The notes: generated by a model not told the origin, from the sequence alone. 64,000 bases of DNA from Erwinia pyri (GCF_030758455.1 NZ_CP132353.1:1116001-1180000); one strand, 5' to 3'; positions 38,291-49,597 are shown, counted from the stretch's first letter. Translations and numbers: made by a program.

Positions 38291-38872
38291 ATGAGTAGTA
38301 AAGAACAGAACACCCCAAACGAGCAAGTCTCAGACGATATTGAGATGGAGCAGGCGCAAACCCAGGACGCAGAGGCAGCTGAAGCGGTGGATCCTCGTGA
38401 TGACCGCATTGCCGAGCTGGAAGTCCAGCTGGCGCAGTCTCAGGGTGGCGTGCGTGAAGCGCAAATCCGTGCTCAGGCTGAGATTGAAAATATCCGTCGT
38501 CGGGCTGAACTCGACGTGGAAAAAGCGCATAAATTTGCCCTGGAAAAATTCGCCAATGAGCTGCTTCCAGTGATCGACAGCCTGGAGCGTGCGCTGGAAG
38601 TGGCTGATAAAGCCAACCCGGAGCTGACCTCAATGGTGGAAGGGATCGAGTTAACCCTGAAATCTTTGCTGGGCGCGGTGCGTAAATTCGGTGTGGAAGT
38701 GATTGGCGACGTTAACGTGCCTTTCAACCCGGAACTGCATCAGGCGATGTCTATGATGGAATCTGAGGATGTGGCGCCAAACCACGTTCTGATGATTATG
38801 CAGCGTGGCTACATGCTCAACGGTCGTCTGCTTCGTCCGGCGATGGTTGCCGTAGCGAAAGCCAAAGCCTGA
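38291..38872 (+). CDS. grpE: nucleotide exchange factor GrpE
   Basis: 193 residues. A disordered acidic N-terminus is followed by a long paired helix (about 40-120) and the C-terminal beta domain ([49 protein letters not shown]). It releases ADP from DnaK. GGAGAA lies before ATG 38291. Confidence 0.97.
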   Translation: MSSKEQNTPNEQVSDDIEMEQAQTQDAEAAEAVDPRDDRIAELEVQLAQSQGGVREAQIRAQAEIENIRRRAELDVEKAHKFALEKFANELLPVIDSLERALEVADKANPELTSMVEGIELTLKSLLGAVRKFGVEVIGDVNVPFNPELHQAMSMMESEDVAPNHVLMIMQRGYMLNGRLLRPAMVAVAKAKA

Positions 38873-38885
38873 TCGGCTGCAGTGA

Positions 38886-38917
38886 TAAAAAAAAGCACCC
38901 TCGGGTGCTTTTTTTTA
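38886..38917. terminator. bidirectional terminator between grpE and ung
   Basis: AAAAGCACCC-TCG-GGTGCTTTT with A and T runs on both sides. Confidence 0.92.
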
Positions 38918-38922
38918 TGGCG

Positions 38923-39603
38923 TTATTCAGGCAGGACCGGCTGCCAGTCAATAGGATTGTCTCCCTGCTTCACCAGCAATTCATTGGTCTGCGAGAAGGG
39001 CGCGCTGCCAAAAAATCCCCGATGAGCGGAGAGAGGCGAAGGGTGAGGCGCCTGCAGCACATGATGGCGCTGGCGGTCAATAATGCTGCCTTTCTTCTGC
39101 GCGTGAGAACCCCACAGCAAAAACACCACGCCTTCGCGATGTTCATTAATTGCGGAGATCACCGTGTCCGTAAAAGTTTCCCAGCCCAATTTGGCATGAG
39201 AATGCGCTTTGCCCGCTTCCACTGTTAATACCGTATTCAGCAGCATCACTCCCTGACGGGCCCAGCTCTCCAGAAAACCATGCGTTGGACGCTGAAAACC
39301 GGGGATATCCGTTACCAGCTCTTTGTACATATTGACCAGCGAAGGCGGCACCGCTACGCCAGGTAACACAGAGAAGGCCAGCCCATGCGCCTGATTAGGG
39401 CCGTGGTAAGGGTCCTGCCCCAGAATCACCACTTTGACATCTCCCAGTTCCGTCAGGCGAAATGCATTGAACACATCCTTCTGAGGTGGATACACCGTTT
39501 TCCCTGATGCGCGTGCCTGCGCCACTTTAGCCAGCGTTTCAATGAAATAGGGTTTCTCTTTTTCCTCTGCCAGCACATCGTGCCAGGTCAGCGTATTGGC
39601 CAT
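38923..39603 (-). CDS. ung: uracil-DNA glycosylase
   Basis: 226 residues, family 1 UDG. The water-activating motif is GQDPYHGP (62-69, catalytic Asp64) and the DNA-intercalating loop is [13 protein letters not shown] near residue 186. It removes uracil from DNA. Convergent with grpE. Confidence 0.97.
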   Translation of the reverse strand: MANTLTWHDVLAEEKEKPYFIETLAKVAQARASGKTVYPPQKDVFNAFRLTELGDVKVVILGQDPYHGPNQAHGLAFSVLPGVAVPPSLVNMYKELVTDIPGFQRPTHGFLESWARQGVMLLNTVLTVEAGKAHSHAKLGWETFTDTVISAINEHREGVVFLLWGSHAQKKGSIIDRQRHHVLQAPHPSPLSAHRGFFGSAPFSQTNELLVKQGDNPIDWQPVLPE

Positions 39604-39714
39604 CGTCGCCTCCTTAATAGGTTGCTGATTAGCTTAACGTGGATCCGCAGCAGGGCAAACTTAAAATATTGTTGAAGATTTACAAATAAATATGAAAGTG
39701 GGACACAGGTAAAA

Positions 39715-39728
39715 TTGAGTTAAATCAT
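39715..39728. promoter_or_regulatory. upstream FNR-like site of grcA
   Basis: TTGAGTTAAATCAT matches TTGAT-N4-ATCAA at eight of ten positions. Its centre is 53 bp from the main site, the spacing known for E. coli yfiD. Confidence 0.65.
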
Positions 39729-39767
39729 TTAGTTGATTTTGTCACCCGGCTGAGCGGCAGTGAAATA

Positions 39768-39781
39768 TTGATTTTGGTCAA
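39768..39781. promoter_or_regulatory. main FNR-like site of grcA
   Basis: TTGATTTTGGTCAA matches the FNR consensus at nine of ten positions. An extended -10 element (TGATATACA, 39801-39809) places the start near 39816, about 41 bp downstream of the site, a class II activation position. Confidence 0.85.
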
Positions 39782-39882
39782 AGAAGCCGCATAACGGGAC
39801 TGATATACAGATCGGATAGGTTTGGCGCATCTCCTTTATCACCCGCTGGCTTTGTCAGCCGTTACTGCCTGGAGGCATAATT

Positions 39883-40266
39883 ATGATTACCGGAATTCAG
39901 ATTACCCAAGCATCCAATCACGCATTGCTGAACTCATTCTGGCTGTTAGATGATGAGAAAGCTGAAGCTCGCTGCGTCTGCGCAAAAGCAGGATACAGCG
40001 AAGATCAGATCGTGCCAGTCAGCGAGCTGGGCAAGATCGAATATCGTGAAATTCCGCTGGAAGTGAAACCAGAAGTCCGTGTGGAAGGCGGCCAGCATCT
40101 CAACGTTAACGTACTGCGTCGTGAAACGTTACAGGATGCCGTAGAGCACCCGGAAAAGTATCCGCAGCTGACTATTCGCGTTTCCGGTTATGCCGTGCGT
40201 TTCAACTCATTGACGCCAGAACAGCAGCGCGACGTGATTGCCCGCACGTTTACTGAAAGCCTTTAA
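39883..40266 (+). CDS. grcA: autonomous glycyl radical cofactor
   Basis: 127 residues. The C-terminal part matches the end of pyruvate formate-lyase, with the radical glycine in RVSGYAVRF (Gly102). It can replace the damaged C-terminal part of PFL after oxygen exposure. Two FNR-like sites upstream point to anaerobic induction. Confidence 0.96.
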   Translation: MITGIQITQASNHALLNSFWLLDDEKAEARCVCAKAGYSEDQIVPVSELGKIEYREIPLEVKPEVRVEGGQHLNVNVLRRETLQDAVEHPEKYPQLTIRVSGYAVRFNSLTPEQQRDVIARTFTESL

Positions 40267-40466
40267 TAAAAGCTGCAAAAAGGCGCTTCAGAGTTGAATA
40301 AGGGGAGTAGGTGATGAAAACAGCATCAGCTTAACATCCCCTTTAATTCAATGAAAATAAAGGTAAAATTCTCAGATGTTTACGGCGTTTAATTTTCGAA
40401 GTCTGCTAAAAGCGCGTTTCAACTGGCGCTGAAGACAAACCGGGCTTTTTACCCGATTTTACCCAT

Positions 40467-40496
40467 AAAAAAACCGCCTCACAGAGGCGGTTTTTT
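40467..40496. terminator. bidirectional terminator between grcA and srmB
   Basis: AAAAACCGCCTC-ACA-GAGGCGGTTTTTT, symmetrical A and T runs. Confidence 0.92.
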
Positions 40497-40510
40497 GTAG
40501 CGCGGTGCGT

Positions 40511-41839
40511 TTATTCAGCACTGTCCGTTTTCGCAGCGGTCGGCTTGCGGCGCTTACCGATATTTTTGCTATCGCGATGACGCTCCTTCGCGCGCGGCTT
40601 GTTCTCTTTCTGCTCGCTCTCTTTCTTCTCCTGACGCTTCGCCAGCACCTTTTTAGAGGGCTTGCCGTTCAGCTTTTCGCTTGGCGGACGCGTGGTAGGG
40701 CGCAGCTCATCAATGGTGCGTGATTTCAGCGGCTCTTTGATATAGCGGGTAACTTTACCCAGCAATACGTTGTCATGCGCTTCCACCAGAGAAATGGCGA
40801 TACCTTTTTTACCGGCGCGGCCGGTACGGCCAATACGGTGCAGGTAGGTGTCTGAAGTACGCGGCATATCAAAGTTAAATACGTGGCTGACATCATCAAT
40901 ATCGATACCACGGGCGGCCACATCGGTTGCAACCAGCACGTTCACACGGCCATCGACAACGCGTTTGATCGCTTCGTTGCGCTTGAACTGCTCCAGTTCG
41001 CCTTCCAGATAGCTGGTGTTGATGCCCGCTTCACGCAGCCAGCCGCACAGCTCGTGCACACGCTCACGTTTACGCACAAACACCACGGAACGGGTTACTT
41101 CAGGCTGCTTCAGCAGATGAATAAGTAGCGCCGTTTTATGCTTGATGTCATCAGCACGGTAATACCACTGCTGAATTTTTTTACGTTCACGACGGGCCGG
41201 ATCCGCTTCAATCTCTTCTGGCTCGTTCAGCAGACGCTCGGAGAAGTCTTTAATCGCATCCCCTTCCAGCGTGGCAGAGAACAGCAACGTCTGGTTACGC
41301 CAGCGCGTTTCGGCTGCAATGGTTTCGATATCCTGCGCGAAACCCATGTCCAGCATGCGGTCCGCTTCATCCAGGATTAACGTTTCTACCGCACGGCAGT
41401 CAAAGTTCTCTTCTTTGATGTACTGCAGCAGGCGGCCCGTGGTCGCAACCACGATATCCTGATTCTCGCTGAACACTTCCGCGTGGTTCATGTACGCCAC
41501 ACCACCGGTTATCGTCGCGATATCCAGATGGGTATATTTCGCCAGCTCACGCGCCTGGTCAGCAACCTGCATCGCCAGTTCACGGGTTGGGGTGACAATC
41601 AGAATGCGGGGCGGGCCCGATTTCTTACGTGGGAAATCGAGCAGATGCTGAAGCACCGGCAGCAGATAGGCCGCCGTTTTGCCTGTACCGGTTGGTGCCG
41701 AACCCAGAACGTCACGACCCTCCAGTGCAGGCGGGATCGCAGCGGCCTGGATAGCCGTAGGGCGCGTATAGCCCTTCTCCTGCAGAGCTTTCAGCAGGCT
41801 TTCATCAAGTTCGAGTTCGGAAAAAGTGGTTACAGTCAT
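40511..41839 (-). CDS. srmB: DEAD-box RNA helicase SrmB
   Basis: 442 residues. Motif I is APTGTGKT, motif II DEAD, motif III SAT and motif [11 protein letters not shown] basic C-terminal tail ([22 protein letters not shown]...) follows. It assists early assembly of the 50S ribosomal subunit, especially in the cold. Confidence 0.96.
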   Translation of the reverse strand: MTVTTFSELELDESLLKALQEKGYTRPTAIQAAAIPPALEGRDVLGSAPTGTGKTAAYLLPVLQHLLDFPRKKSGPPRILIVTPTRELAMQVADQARELAKYTHLDIATITGGVAYMNHAEVFSENQDIVVATTGRLLQYIKEENFDCRAVETLILDEADRMLDMGFAQDIETIAAETRWRNQTLLFSATLEGDAIKDFSERLLNEPEEIEADPARRERKKIQQWYYRADDIKHKTALLIHLLKQPEVTRSVVFVRKRERVHELCGWLREAGINTSYLEGELEQFKRNEAIKRVVDGRVNVLVATDVAARGIDIDDVSHVFNFDMPRTSDTYLHRIGRTGRAGKKGIAISLVEAHDNVLLGKVTRYIKEPLKSRTIDELRPTTRPPSEKLNGKPSKKVLAKRQEKKESEQKENKPRAKERHRDSKNIGKRRKPTAAKTDSAE

Positions 41840-41971
41840 GGTCTACCTCAGTTTGGGGCGCTGATTATAGACAGATTGAACGCGATCTTCATCTGTTTGT
41901 GTGGTCTTAATGACTTTTCCTTACCTGTTTATTGTCCTATGCTAGCGCCGTTTCCATTTCAGGTCAGTCAA

Positions 41972-42709
41972 ATGTCTCAACAGAAAGCGGTTCTGCGCGC
42001 CAACGGATTTACCTTCAAGCAATTTTTTGTTGCCCACGATCGCTGTGCGATGAAGGTGGGAACGGATGGCGTTCTGCTGGGTGCCTGGGCACCGGTTGCG
42101 GGTGCGCAGCGGGTGCTGGATATCGGCACAGGTAGCGGTCTGATAGCGCTGATGCTGGCGCAGCGCACCGGACCGGAGGTGCAGGTTGATGCCGTTGAGC
42201 TGGATGAGCAGGCTGCTGACCAGGCGCGCGAAAATGCGGCCGCTTCACCCTGGGCGGAACGCATTCATATCTGGCAGGATGATATTCTGCACTGGTCGAA
42301 AACCACCGGGCAGCGCTACTCCCTGATTGTCAGTAATCCGCCCTATTTTACGCCCGGCGTCGACTGTGCCAGCCCTGAACGCGCTTCCGCCCGTTATACC
42401 ACGGATTTAACACATGAAGTATTGCTGACCTGTGCCGAAGCGTTGATTACTGAAGCGGGATTTTTCTGCGTGGTGCTGCCAGCCTCAGCGGGAGATAAGC
42501 TGGTGGAAGTGGCAGAGCAGCGGGGGTGGCATCTTCACTGCCGCACCGATATCTCCGATACCGAGAAGCGCCCGCCCAACCGCGTGTTACTGGCGCTTTC
42601 GCCTGCGCCAGGGGAGCTGTTTACCGATCGCATGACGATTCGCGGGCCTGATCACAACTACTCTGAAGCGCATTGCAGCCTGACCCGGGATTTTTATCTG
42701 TTCCGTTAA
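41972..42709 (+). CDS. trmN: tRNA1(Val) adenine37-N6-methyltransferase
   Basis: 245 residues. SAM-binding VLDIGTGSG (48-56) and the N6-adenine catalytic motif NPPY (122-125) are present. It methylates A37 of tRNA-Val. I chose ATG 41972 ([20 protein letters not shown]) by comparison with E. coli YfiC; ATG 41939 is a possible alternative. It converges on nadB with a 4-base overlap of the stops. Confidence 0.95.
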   Translation: MSQQKAVLRANGFTFKQFFVAHDRCAMKVGTDGVLLGAWAPVAGAQRVLDIGTGSGLIALMLAQRTGPEVQVDAVELDEQAADQARENAAASPWAERIHIWQDDILHWSKTTGQRYSLIVSNPPYFTPGVDCASPERASARYTTDLTHEVLLTCAEALITEAGFFCVVLPASAGDKLVEVAEQRGWHLHCRTDISDTEKRPPNRVLLALSPAPGELFTDRMTIRGPDHNYSEAHCSLTRDFYLFR

Positions 42710-44310
42710 TCAGGGGAGAGCAGGGTGGGTTTCGCTTCCGGCAGCATGTCGGGGTAATCAAGGGTGAAATGCAACCCGCGGCTCTCTTTTCTCGCCATCG
42801 CGCAGCGGACAATCAGCTCGGCAACCTGTACCAGATTGCGTAATTCCAGCAAATTATTGGAAATGCGGAAGTTGGCGTAATAGTCATCAATCTCCTGCTG
42901 CAGCATAGTGATGCGCCGCAACGCCCGCTCCAGACGTTTGGTAGTACGGACAATTCCCACGTAGTCCCACATCAGCAGGCGCAGCTCGTGCCAGTTGTGC
43001 TGGATCACTACTCGCTCATCTGAATCATCTACGCGGCTCTCATCCCATTCAGGCAACTGCTCCGGCATGATCGCCTCTTGCAGATGCCGATCGATATCTT
43101 CTGCGGCTGACCAGCCATACACCAGACACTCCAGCAGAGAGTTGGAAGCCAGACGGTTTGCGCCATGCAGACCGGTATAGCTGACCTCCCCGATAGCATA
43201 AAGCCCCGCGATGTCGGTACGGCCCTGCTGGTCAACCACCACGCCGCCGCAGGTATAGTGGGCGGCAGGAACAATCGGGATCGGCTCTTTAGTCAGGTCG
43301 AAGCCCAGCGTCCGTAATTTTTCATCAATCATCGGGAAGTGAGCCTGAATAAATTCAGCCGGCTTGTGGCTGATATCCAGATACATGCAGTCAGCACCCA
43401 GGCGCTTCATCTCATGGTCGATGGCGCGGGCGACAATATCACGCGGGGCCAGTTCTGCCCGTGGATCGAAATCGGGCATAAACCGGCTGCCGTCTGGCCG
43501 CCGGAGAAGGGCGCCTTCGCCACGCAGCGCTTCCGTTAGCAGGAAGTTCCTCGCTTCAGGATGGAACAGGCAGGTGGGGTGGAACTGATTAAACTCCAGA
43601 TTGGCTACCCGGCATCCTGCGCGCCATGCCATGGCTATGCCATCGCCTGAAGCGACATCCGGATTGGTGGTGTATTGATAAACCTTAGCCGCGCCGCCTG
43701 TCGCCAGCACCACAGAGCGGGCGCGACAGGTTTCAACTTTCTCGCGCTTACGGTTCCAGATATAAGCACCAACCACGCGACGTTCGCCAGGCAGACCGAT
43801 TTTGTCGGAAACGATCAAATCAACCGCATTGCTGCGCTCAATAATCTGAATGTTGGGATGGCTTAATGCCTGGCTTACCAGCGTGGTTTCAACCGCACGG
43901 CCTGTGGCATCGGCGCTGTGCAGGATCCGTCGGTGACTGTGCCCCCCTTCGCGGGTGAGATGATAGCGCCCATCGATCGCCCCGGGGTTTTCCTTATCAA
44001 ACAACATGCCGTTATCAATCAGCCACTGCACGCAATGACGCGCATTGCTGGCGATAAAGGACACCGCCTCCCGATCGCACAGGCCGCCGCCCGCAATCAG
44101 GGTATCTTCAACGTGCGACTCAATGCTGTCTGTTTCATCAAAAACGGCCGCAATCCCGCCCTGAGCATAGAGGGTAGAGCCTTCGCTTACCGGTCCTTTA
44201 CTCAGAACCGTCACCTGATGTTTCTCAGCCAGCCGCAGGGCGAGGGTCAATCCGGCGGCACCGCTACCTATGATAAGGACGTCACAGCTGTAATCGGAAG
44301 AAAGGGTCAT
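42706..44310 (-). CDS. nadB: L-aspartate oxidase
   Basis: 534 residues of the succinate dehydrogenase/fumarate reductase flavoprotein family. The FAD loop is [16 protein letters not shown] near the start; [18 protein letters not shown] and the [12 protein letters not shown] substrate segment are conserved. It oxidises aspartate to iminoaspartate, the first step of NAD synthesis. The start at 44310 fits the family; an upstream ATG at 44352 is less likely. Confidence 0.97.
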   Translation of the reverse strand: MTLSSDYSCDVLIIGSGAAGLTLALRLAEKHQVTVLSKGPVSEGSTLYAQGGIAAVFDETDSIESHVEDTLIAGGGLCDREAVSFIASNARHCVQWLIDNGMLFDKENPGAIDGRYHLTREGGHSHRRILHSADATGRAVETTLVSQALSHPNIQIIERSNAVDLIVSDKIGLPGERRVVGAYIWNRKREKVETCRARSVVLATGGAAKVYQYTTNPDVASGDGIAMAWRAGCRVANLEFNQFHPTCLFHPEARNFLLTEALRGEGALLRRPDGSRFMPDFDPRAELAPRDIVARAIDHEMKRLGADCMYLDISHKPAEFIQAHFPMIDEKLRTLGFDLTKEPIPIVPAAHYTCGGVVVDQQGRTDIAGLYAIGEVSYTGLHGANRLASNSLLECLVYGWSAAEDIDRHLQEAIMPEQLPEWDESRVDDSDERVVIQHNWHELRLLMWDYVGIVRTTKRLERALRRITMLQQEIDDYYANFRISNNLLELRNLVQVAELIVRCAMARKESRGLHFTLDYPDMLPEAKPTLLSPD

Positions 44311-44681
44311 AATGTTTAATTTACTAAACAGGTTGTTTGCTGAGCATACCACTCAGTGGCAAAAGAGATGAAGCCTTTTCCGCTGTCACCACACAGAGTG
44401 TGACCCGATGCCGCATTTTACCCTGGCATTATCTGAGGCAAATCTGATTGATCCATGCAGCCCGGGTTAAATATTGCGAACAGGATTGAATTACCGTGAT
44501 TTAAAGGTGAAAAAACGGCCTTCTTGCGTTACTCTGCGGCGTAAACGGGACTCTTGTGCCGACAGGCTGAAGAGCAAAGGAAGCAGTGGCTGCTTTAACC
44601 AGTCAGAAATCATAAAAATGATCGCTGGTTGTCCGTCCCGGTAAAACATCACAAATATAACGGCGCAACGGAACTTTACTC
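44311..44681. other. nadB-rpoE intergenic region
   Basis: About 370 bp with no gene on either strand that I can support. It contains the upstream promoters of rpoE; only the sigma-E promoter at its right end is clear. Confidence 0.5.
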
Positions 44682-44697
44682 ATGATGACCACTCAAA
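44670..44697 (+). promoter_or_regulatory. sigma-E promoter of rpoE
   Basis: GGAACTT (44670-44676) and TCAAA (44693-44697), 16 bp apart, match the sigma-E consensus. It makes the operon autoregulated, as in E. coli. Confidence 0.88.
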
Positions 44698-44780
44698 GCG
44701 CATGCTTGCTCGAATTGAAGTTATTGCGGGTAGTTCATAAACGCGTGGAAAAAGCTTTGGGGAGACATTACCTCGGATGA
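44682..44780 (+). CDS. putative rpoE leader peptide (RseD-like)
   Basis: A 32-codon frame MMTTQSACLLELKLLRVVHKR...GRHYLG ends in a TGA that overlaps the rpoE start codon (ATGA). E. coli has a translated leader ORF, rseD, coupled to rpoE in this position. The first ATG lies inside the sigma-E promoter, so only transcripts from upstream promoters would include it. No strong ribosome site is seen, so the call is tentative. Confidence 0.4.
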   Translation: MMTTQSACLLELKLLRVVHKRVEKALGRHYLG

Positions 44781-45352
44781 GCGAGCAGCTAACGGACCAG
44801 GTTCTCGTTGAGCGAGTACAGAAAGGGGATCAGAAGTCATTTAACCTGCTGGTGGTGCGCTATCAGCATAAAGTGGCGAGTCTGGTTTCCCGCTATGTGC
44901 CCTCAGGAGATGTGCCTGATGTAGTGCAGGAATCATTTATAAAAGCCTATCGTGCGCTGGAATCTTTCCGCGGCGACAGCGCCTTTTATACCTGGCTCTA
45001 CAGGATAGCCGTCAACACGGCTAAAAATTATCTGGTTGCTCAGGGGCGCCGTCCACCGGCCAGCGATGTGGATGCGATCGATGCTGAAAACTTTGAAAGT
45101 GCCGGTGCACTGAAAGAAATTTCGAACCCTGAGAACTTAATGTTGTCTGAAGAATTGAAACAAATAGTTTTTCGCACCATTGAAACGCTGCCTGAAGATC
45201 TCCGTATGGCGATCACCCTCAGGGAGTTGGATGGCCTGAGCTATGAAGAGATAGCGGTCATTATGGATTGCCCGGTAGGAACAGTACGTTCCCGTATTTT
45301 CCGTGCACGAGAAGCTATTGAGAATAAAATTCAACCGCTTATCCAACGCTAG
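44777..45352 (+). CDS. rpoE: envelope-stress sigma factor sigma-E
   Basis: 191 residues, the E. coli length. Region 2 (VVRYQHKVASLVSRYV...DVVQESFIKAYRALESFRGDSAFYTWLYRIAVNTAKNYL) and region 4 (LPEDLRMAITLRELDGLSYEEIAVIMDCPVGTVRSRIFRAREAI) are intact. It directs genes for outer-membrane protein folding and LPS repair. First of rpoE-rseA-rseB-rseC. Confidence 0.98.
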   Translation: MSEQLTDQVLVERVQKGDQKSFNLLVVRYQHKVASLVSRYVPSGDVPDVVQESFIKAYRALESFRGDSAFYTWLYRIAVNTAKNYLVAQGRRPPASDVDAIDAENFESAGALKEISNPENLMLSEELKQIVFRTIETLPEDLRMAITLRELDGLSYEEIAVIMDCPVGTVRSRIFRAREAIENKIQPLIQR

Positions 45353-45382
45353 TCGTAGCGTAAACAGGAAGGGTACTGAGGC

Positions 45383-46036
45383 ATGCAGAAAGAACAACTT
45401 TCCGCTTTGATGGATGGCGAGACTTTAGATAATGAAGTTTTATCCGCATTGTCTAAAGACGCGATGCTGCAGAAAAACTGGGAAAGCTATCACCTGATCC
45501 GCGATACCCTGCGTGGCGATGTTGGTCAGGTTATGCATCTCGATATTGCTGCACGCGTTGCTGCCGCCATTGAACTTGAGCCGGTCAACAAAACCACCAC
45601 GCTGATCCCTGAAGCGCAACCGAAACCCGAGCGCTATGCGTCTATGCCGTTCTGGCATAAAGTCCGTCCGTGGGCTGCGCAGCTTACTCAGGTCGGTGTT
45701 GCCGCCTGCGTATCACTGGCGGTCATTGTTGGCGTCCAGCACTATAACCAGCCACAACCAGGCCAGACTGAGTCCGATTCGCCGGTGTTTAATACGCTGC
45801 CGATGATGGGCCAGGCTTCGCCGGTCAGCCTTGGCGTGCCTTCTGAGGGCGCCAACAGCAACAGCAGCGCTTCGCAGCAGGTGCAGGATTCGCGCCGTCG
45901 CGTTAACGCTATGCTGCAGGATTATGAACTGCAGCGCCGCCTGCACTCTAACCAGCTCCAGTTTGAACAGGCGCCCGCTCAGCAGGCTGCCGTTCAGGTA
46001 CCGGGTAACCAGTCGTTAGGAATTCAGCAGCAGTAA
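45383..46036 (+). CDS. rseA: anti-sigma-E factor RseA
   Basis: 217 residues. The N-terminal sigma-binding domain (MQKEQLSALMDGETLD) is followed by one membrane segment (about 100-118, VGVAACVSLAVIVGVQ) and a periplasmic tail rich in Gln. It holds sigma-E at the membrane until DegS and RseP cleave it. 30 bp after rpoE, overlapping rseB by one base. Confidence 0.96.
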   Translation: MQKEQLSALMDGETLDNEVLSALSKDAMLQKNWESYHLIRDTLRGDVGQVMHLDIAARVAAAIELEPVNKTTTLIPEAQPKPERYASMPFWHKVRPWAAQLTQVGVAACVSLAVIVGVQHYNQPQPGQTESDSPVFNTLPMMGQASPVSLGVPSEGANSNSSASQQVQDSRRRVNAMLQDYELQRRLHSNQLQFEQAPAQQAAVQVPGNQSLGIQQQ

Positions 46037-46992
46037 TGAAGCAACTTTGGTGTGCCGTCAGCCTTATGGCTGGCAGCCTGATGTACTCCAGTGTCGCCCC
46101 GGCGGAATCAACCACCCCCGGGGCGCTCTTGCAACAGATGGAGCAGGCCAGCCAGTCTCTCAGTTATGAATTCGCCTATATCAATGTCTCCAGGCTGGGA
46201 ATCGAATCCCTGCGCTATCGTCATGCCGTTCTGGACAACAAAGTATTTGCTCAGCTGCTGCAGATGGATGGTCCGCGCCGTGAGATCATCCAGCGTGGCG
46301 GCGAAATCAGCTATTTCGAACCTGGTCTTGAGCCTTTTACGCTGGCTGGCGACCATATTGTCGACTCGCTTCCTTCGCTGGTGTATGCCGATTTCCGCAA
46401 GCTGGCGGAGAACTACGATTTTGTGCCGGTAGGCCGTGCCCGCATAGCAGACCAGATGTGCGAAGTGATCCGTATCGTGGCGCGGGACGGAACGCGATAC
46501 AGCTATATTGTCTGGCTGGATAACGAAACTAAACTGCCTCTGCGCGTAGACCTGCTGGATCGTGACGGTGAAACGCTTGAGCAGTATCGGGTTATCAGTT
46601 TTGCCGTGGACGAAGGCGTGCGCGGCATGATGCAGGGGCTGGAAAAGGCGACGCTTCCTCCCTCGCTTTCCGTGCCTGCCAGTGAGAAAGTTGCTCTTAC
46701 CTGGAAAGCTGGCTGGGTGCCAATGGGGATGAAAGAGGTGACGCAGAGCCGCCGTCAGATCCCTTCGCTGAACAAACCTGTTGAGTCACGACTCTATTCT
46801 GATGGCCTGTTCAGTTTCTCAATCAATGTCAGCGCGGCAGATAAAAACAGTACCTCGCAGCTAGTGCGCACAGGGCGTCGTACGGTGCAGAGTGAAATAC
46901 GTAATAATGCGGAAATTACGGTGGTAGGCGAACTGCCTCCCTCTACCGCTAAACGTATCGCAGAGGCGGTCACTTTAGGATCGACACCATGA
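46036..46992 (+). CDS. rseB: periplasmic sigma-E regulator RseB
   Basis: 318 residues. A signal peptide (MKQLWCAVSLMAGSLMYSSVAPAES) precedes a MucB/RseB two-domain fold related to LolA/LolB. It binds the periplasmic part of RseA, protects it from DegS and responds to LPS. It overlaps rseC by four bases. Confidence 0.96.
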   Translation: MKQLWCAVSLMAGSLMYSSVAPAESTTPGALLQQMEQASQSLSYEFAYINVSRLGIESLRYRHAVLDNKVFAQLLQMDGPRREIIQRGGEISYFEPGLEPFTLAGDHIVDSLPSLVYADFRKLAENYDFVPVGRARIADQMCEVIRIVARDGTRYSYIVWLDNETKLPLRVDLLDRDGETLEQYRVISFAVDEGVRGMMQGLEKATLPPSLSVPASEKVALTWKAGWVPMGMKEVTQSRRQIPSLNKPVESRLYSDGLFSFSINVSAADKNSTSQLVRTGRRTVQSEIRNNAEITVVGELPPSTAKRIAEAVTLGSTP

Positions 46993-47453
46993 TGAGAGAA
47001 TGGGCCACGGTTGTCTCGTGGCAGAACGGCGTGGCTACGCTGCATTCGGAAATGAAAACTTCCTGCAGCAGCTGTTCAGCCCGCAAGGGATGTGGCAGCC
47101 ATATGCTCAACAAGCTCGGCCCCAAAAATGCGCACGTGATGAAAGTCGCCAGCGCGGAGCCGCTTGCCGCTGGTCAGCGTATTGAGCTGGGGATAGCGGA
47201 AAAAAGCCTGCTCAGTTCGGCGCTGCTGGTTTACATGACGCCGCTGGTGGGGCTGTTCCTGGTGGCAGGTCTGTTTCAGGCGCTGTTCCACAGTGACCTT
47301 GCTTCCGTTGCTGGCGCCTTGCTGGGTGGCGTTGGTGGTTTTATCGTGGCGAAAGGTGTCTCCTCTTATCTTGGGAAGTCTGCCTCTTTCCAGCCTGTCA
47401 TTCTGAGCGTTGCTTTGCCTCCAGACGCGCTGCGTGTTGAAACAGAACGCTGA
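46989..47453 (+). CDS. rseC: SoxR-reducing/sigma-E regulatory protein RseC
   Basis: 154 residues. An N-terminal cysteine cluster (CSSCSARKGCGS, possibly Fe-S) is followed by two membrane segments in the middle. In E. coli it modestly aids sigma-E activity and SoxR reduction. ATG 46989 gives MMREWATVVSWQNG, like MIKEWATVVSWQNG in E. coli. Confidence 0.94.
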   Translation: MMREWATVVSWQNGVATLHSEMKTSCSSCSARKGCGSHMLNKLGPKNAHVMKVASAEPLAAGQRIELGIAEKSLLSSALLVYMTPLVGLFLVAGLFQALFHSDLASVAGALLGGVGGFIVAKGVSSYLGKSASFQPVILSVALPPDALRVETER

Positions 47454-47771
47454 ATTCCTCTTACTGCCGTCTCAGCGGCAGTTATCTCCCCCTGAATCCA
47501 TTAAATAAGCATGCCTGCGCGCGCCTGGTTATCGTTGAGCGCCGCAAATCTCTTGCATCGTGGAAGCGGGCAGAACCCGGAAACAATCTCCGGGCAAATT
47601 AAGAGGCACAGTTACGAATTTGATGCGCTGCTATGTATGTGAATTCTTTCGTGCAGGGGGCTAACAGTGTAAGATGCGTGCTCATTGATGGCGGGTACAT
47701 TGCACTCTGTGTTGATAGCTGTGTCCACCGCGAGAATTAAACCGAACGTTTAAGCGAAAATATTCATATAA
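47454..47771. other. rseC-lepA intergenic region
   Basis: 318 bp without a supported gene. It should hold the lepA promoter and leader; I see no strong terminator or binding site. Confidence 0.45.
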
Positions 47772-49571
47772 ATGAAGCATATAAGAAACTTTTCTGTCAT
47801 CGCGCATATCGACCACGGTAAATCTACGCTCTCAGACCGTTTGATTCAAATTTGCGGTGGCCTGACCGAACGTGAAATGGCTGCACAGGTTCTGGATTCA
47901 ATGGATCTGGAGCGCGAGCGTGGCATTACCATTAAGGCGCAGAGCGTCACCCTCGCTTACCACGCGCCGGACGGTGAAACTTACCAGCTCAATTTTATCG
48001 ATACCCCAGGCCATGTTGACTTCTCCTATGAAGTCTCCCGCTCGCTGGCGGCTTGTGAAGGTGCGTTGCTGGTTGTGGATGCCGGGCAGGGTGTTGAAGC
48101 CCAGACGCTGGCAAACTGCTATACCGCGATGGAAATGGATCTGGAAGTTGTACCGGTACTGAACAAGATCGATCTGCCTGCGGCCGATCCGGATCGTGTA
48201 GCTCAGGAAATTGAAGATATCGTCGGGATCGATGCCACGGATGCCGTGCGCTGCTCTGCCAAAACGGGCGTGGGCGTGCCGGACGTGCTTGAACGCCTGG
48301 TTCGTGATATTCCGCCGCCGGAAGGCGACCCGGAAGGCCCGCTGCAGGCACTGATTATCGACTCTTGGTTTGATAACTACCTGGGCGTCGTCTCGCTGAT
48401 CCGCGTCAAGAACGGCACGCTGCGCAAAGGCGATAAAGTCAAAGTCATGAGTACCGGCCAGGTGTACAACGCCGACCGTCTGGGCATCTTTACGCCGAAG
48501 CGCGTCGATCGCGATGCGCTGAACTGCGGTGAAGTAGGCTGGCTGGTCTGCGCGATTAAAGACATTCTGGGCGCGCCGGTAGGGGATACCCTGACGCTGT
48601 CACGTAATCCTGCCTCTAAAGCGCTGCCAGGCTTCAAGAAAGTGAAGCCACAGGTTTATGCCGGTTTGTTCCCCATCAGCTCGGATGACTATGAAGCCTT
48701 CCGCGATGCGCTGGGCAAGCTGAGCCTGAACGACGCCTCCCTGTTCTATGAGCCAGAGAGCTCCACGGCGCTGGGCTTCGGCTTCCGTTGTGGCTTCCTT
48801 GGCCTGCTGCACATGGAGATCATTCAGGAGCGTCTGGAGCGTGAATACGATCTGGATCTGATTACCACTGCACCGACAGTTGTCTATGAAGTGGCGACGA
48901 CCGACGGTGAAACCGTCTATGTAGACAGCCCGGGTAAGCTTCCGCCGCTGAATAATATTGAAGAGCTGCGTGAGCCGATTGCCGAGTGTCATATGCTGAT
49001 GCCGCAGGAGTTCCTGGGCAACGTCATTACCTTGTGTATCGAGAAGCGTGGCGTGCAGACCAACATGGTCTATCACGGGAATCAGGTTGCTCTGACCTAC
49101 GAAATTCCAATGGCCGAAGTGGTGCTGGACTTCTTTGACCGGTTGAAGTCAACCTCGCGTGGTTACGCCTCGCTGGATTACAACTTCAAACGCTTCCAGG
49201 CTTCCAACATGGTGCGTGTGGATGTGTTAATCAACGGCGAGCGCGTTGATGCGCTGGCGCTGATCACCCACCATGACAACGCGCAGTATCGTGGTCGTGA
49301 CCTGGTAGAGAAGATGAAAGATCTGATCCCTCGTCAGCAGTTTGACATTGCGATTCAGGCCGCCATTGGTAACCACATCATTGCCCGTTCTACCGTGAAA
49401 CAACTGCGTAAAAACGTGCTGGCGAAATGCTACGGCGGTGACGTCAGCCGTAAGAAAAAGCTGTTGCAGAAGCAGAAAGACGGTAAGAAACGTATGAAGC
49501 AGGTGGGTAACGTTGAGCTCCCGCAGGAAGCGTTCCTTGCCATTCTCCATGTCGGTAAAGACAGTAAATAA
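47772..49571 (+). CDS. lepA: elongation factor 4
   Basis: 599 residues. The GTPase domain has [17 protein letters not shown] and NKIDLP. EF-G-like domains follow, then the LepA-specific C-terminal domain ([32 protein letters not shown]). It acts on the ribosome in translation initiation or back-translocation. 26 bp before lepB. Confidence 0.97.
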   Translation: MKHIRNFSVIAHIDHGKSTLSDRLIQICGGLTEREMAAQVLDSMDLERERGITIKAQSVTLAYHAPDGETYQLNFIDTPGHVDFSYEVSRSLAACEGALLVVDAGQGVEAQTLANCYTAMEMDLEVVPVLNKIDLPAADPDRVAQEIEDIVGIDATDAVRCSAKTGVGVPDVLERLVRDIPPPEGDPEGPLQALIIDSWFDNYLGVVSLIRVKNGTLRKGDKVKVMSTGQVYNADRLGIFTPKRVDRDALNCGEVGWLVCAIKDILGAPVGDTLTLSRNPASKALPGFKKVKPQVYAGLFPISSDDYEAFRDALGKLSLNDASLFYEPESSTALGFGFRCGFLGLLHMEIIQERLEREYDLDLITTAPTVVYEVATTDGETVYVDSPGKLPPLNNIEELREPIAECHMLMPQEFLGNVITLCIEKRGVQTNMVYHGNQVALTYEIPMAEVVLDFFDRLKSTSRGYASLDYNFKRFQASNMVRVDVLINGERVDALALITHHDNAQYRGRDLVEKMKDLIPRQQFDIAIQAAIGNHIIARSTVKQLRKNVLAKCYGGDVSRKKKLLQKQKDGKKRMKQVGNVELPQEAFLAILHVGKDSK

Positions 49572-49597
49572 AGCCCCAAGGCTACGAGGGAACTGGA

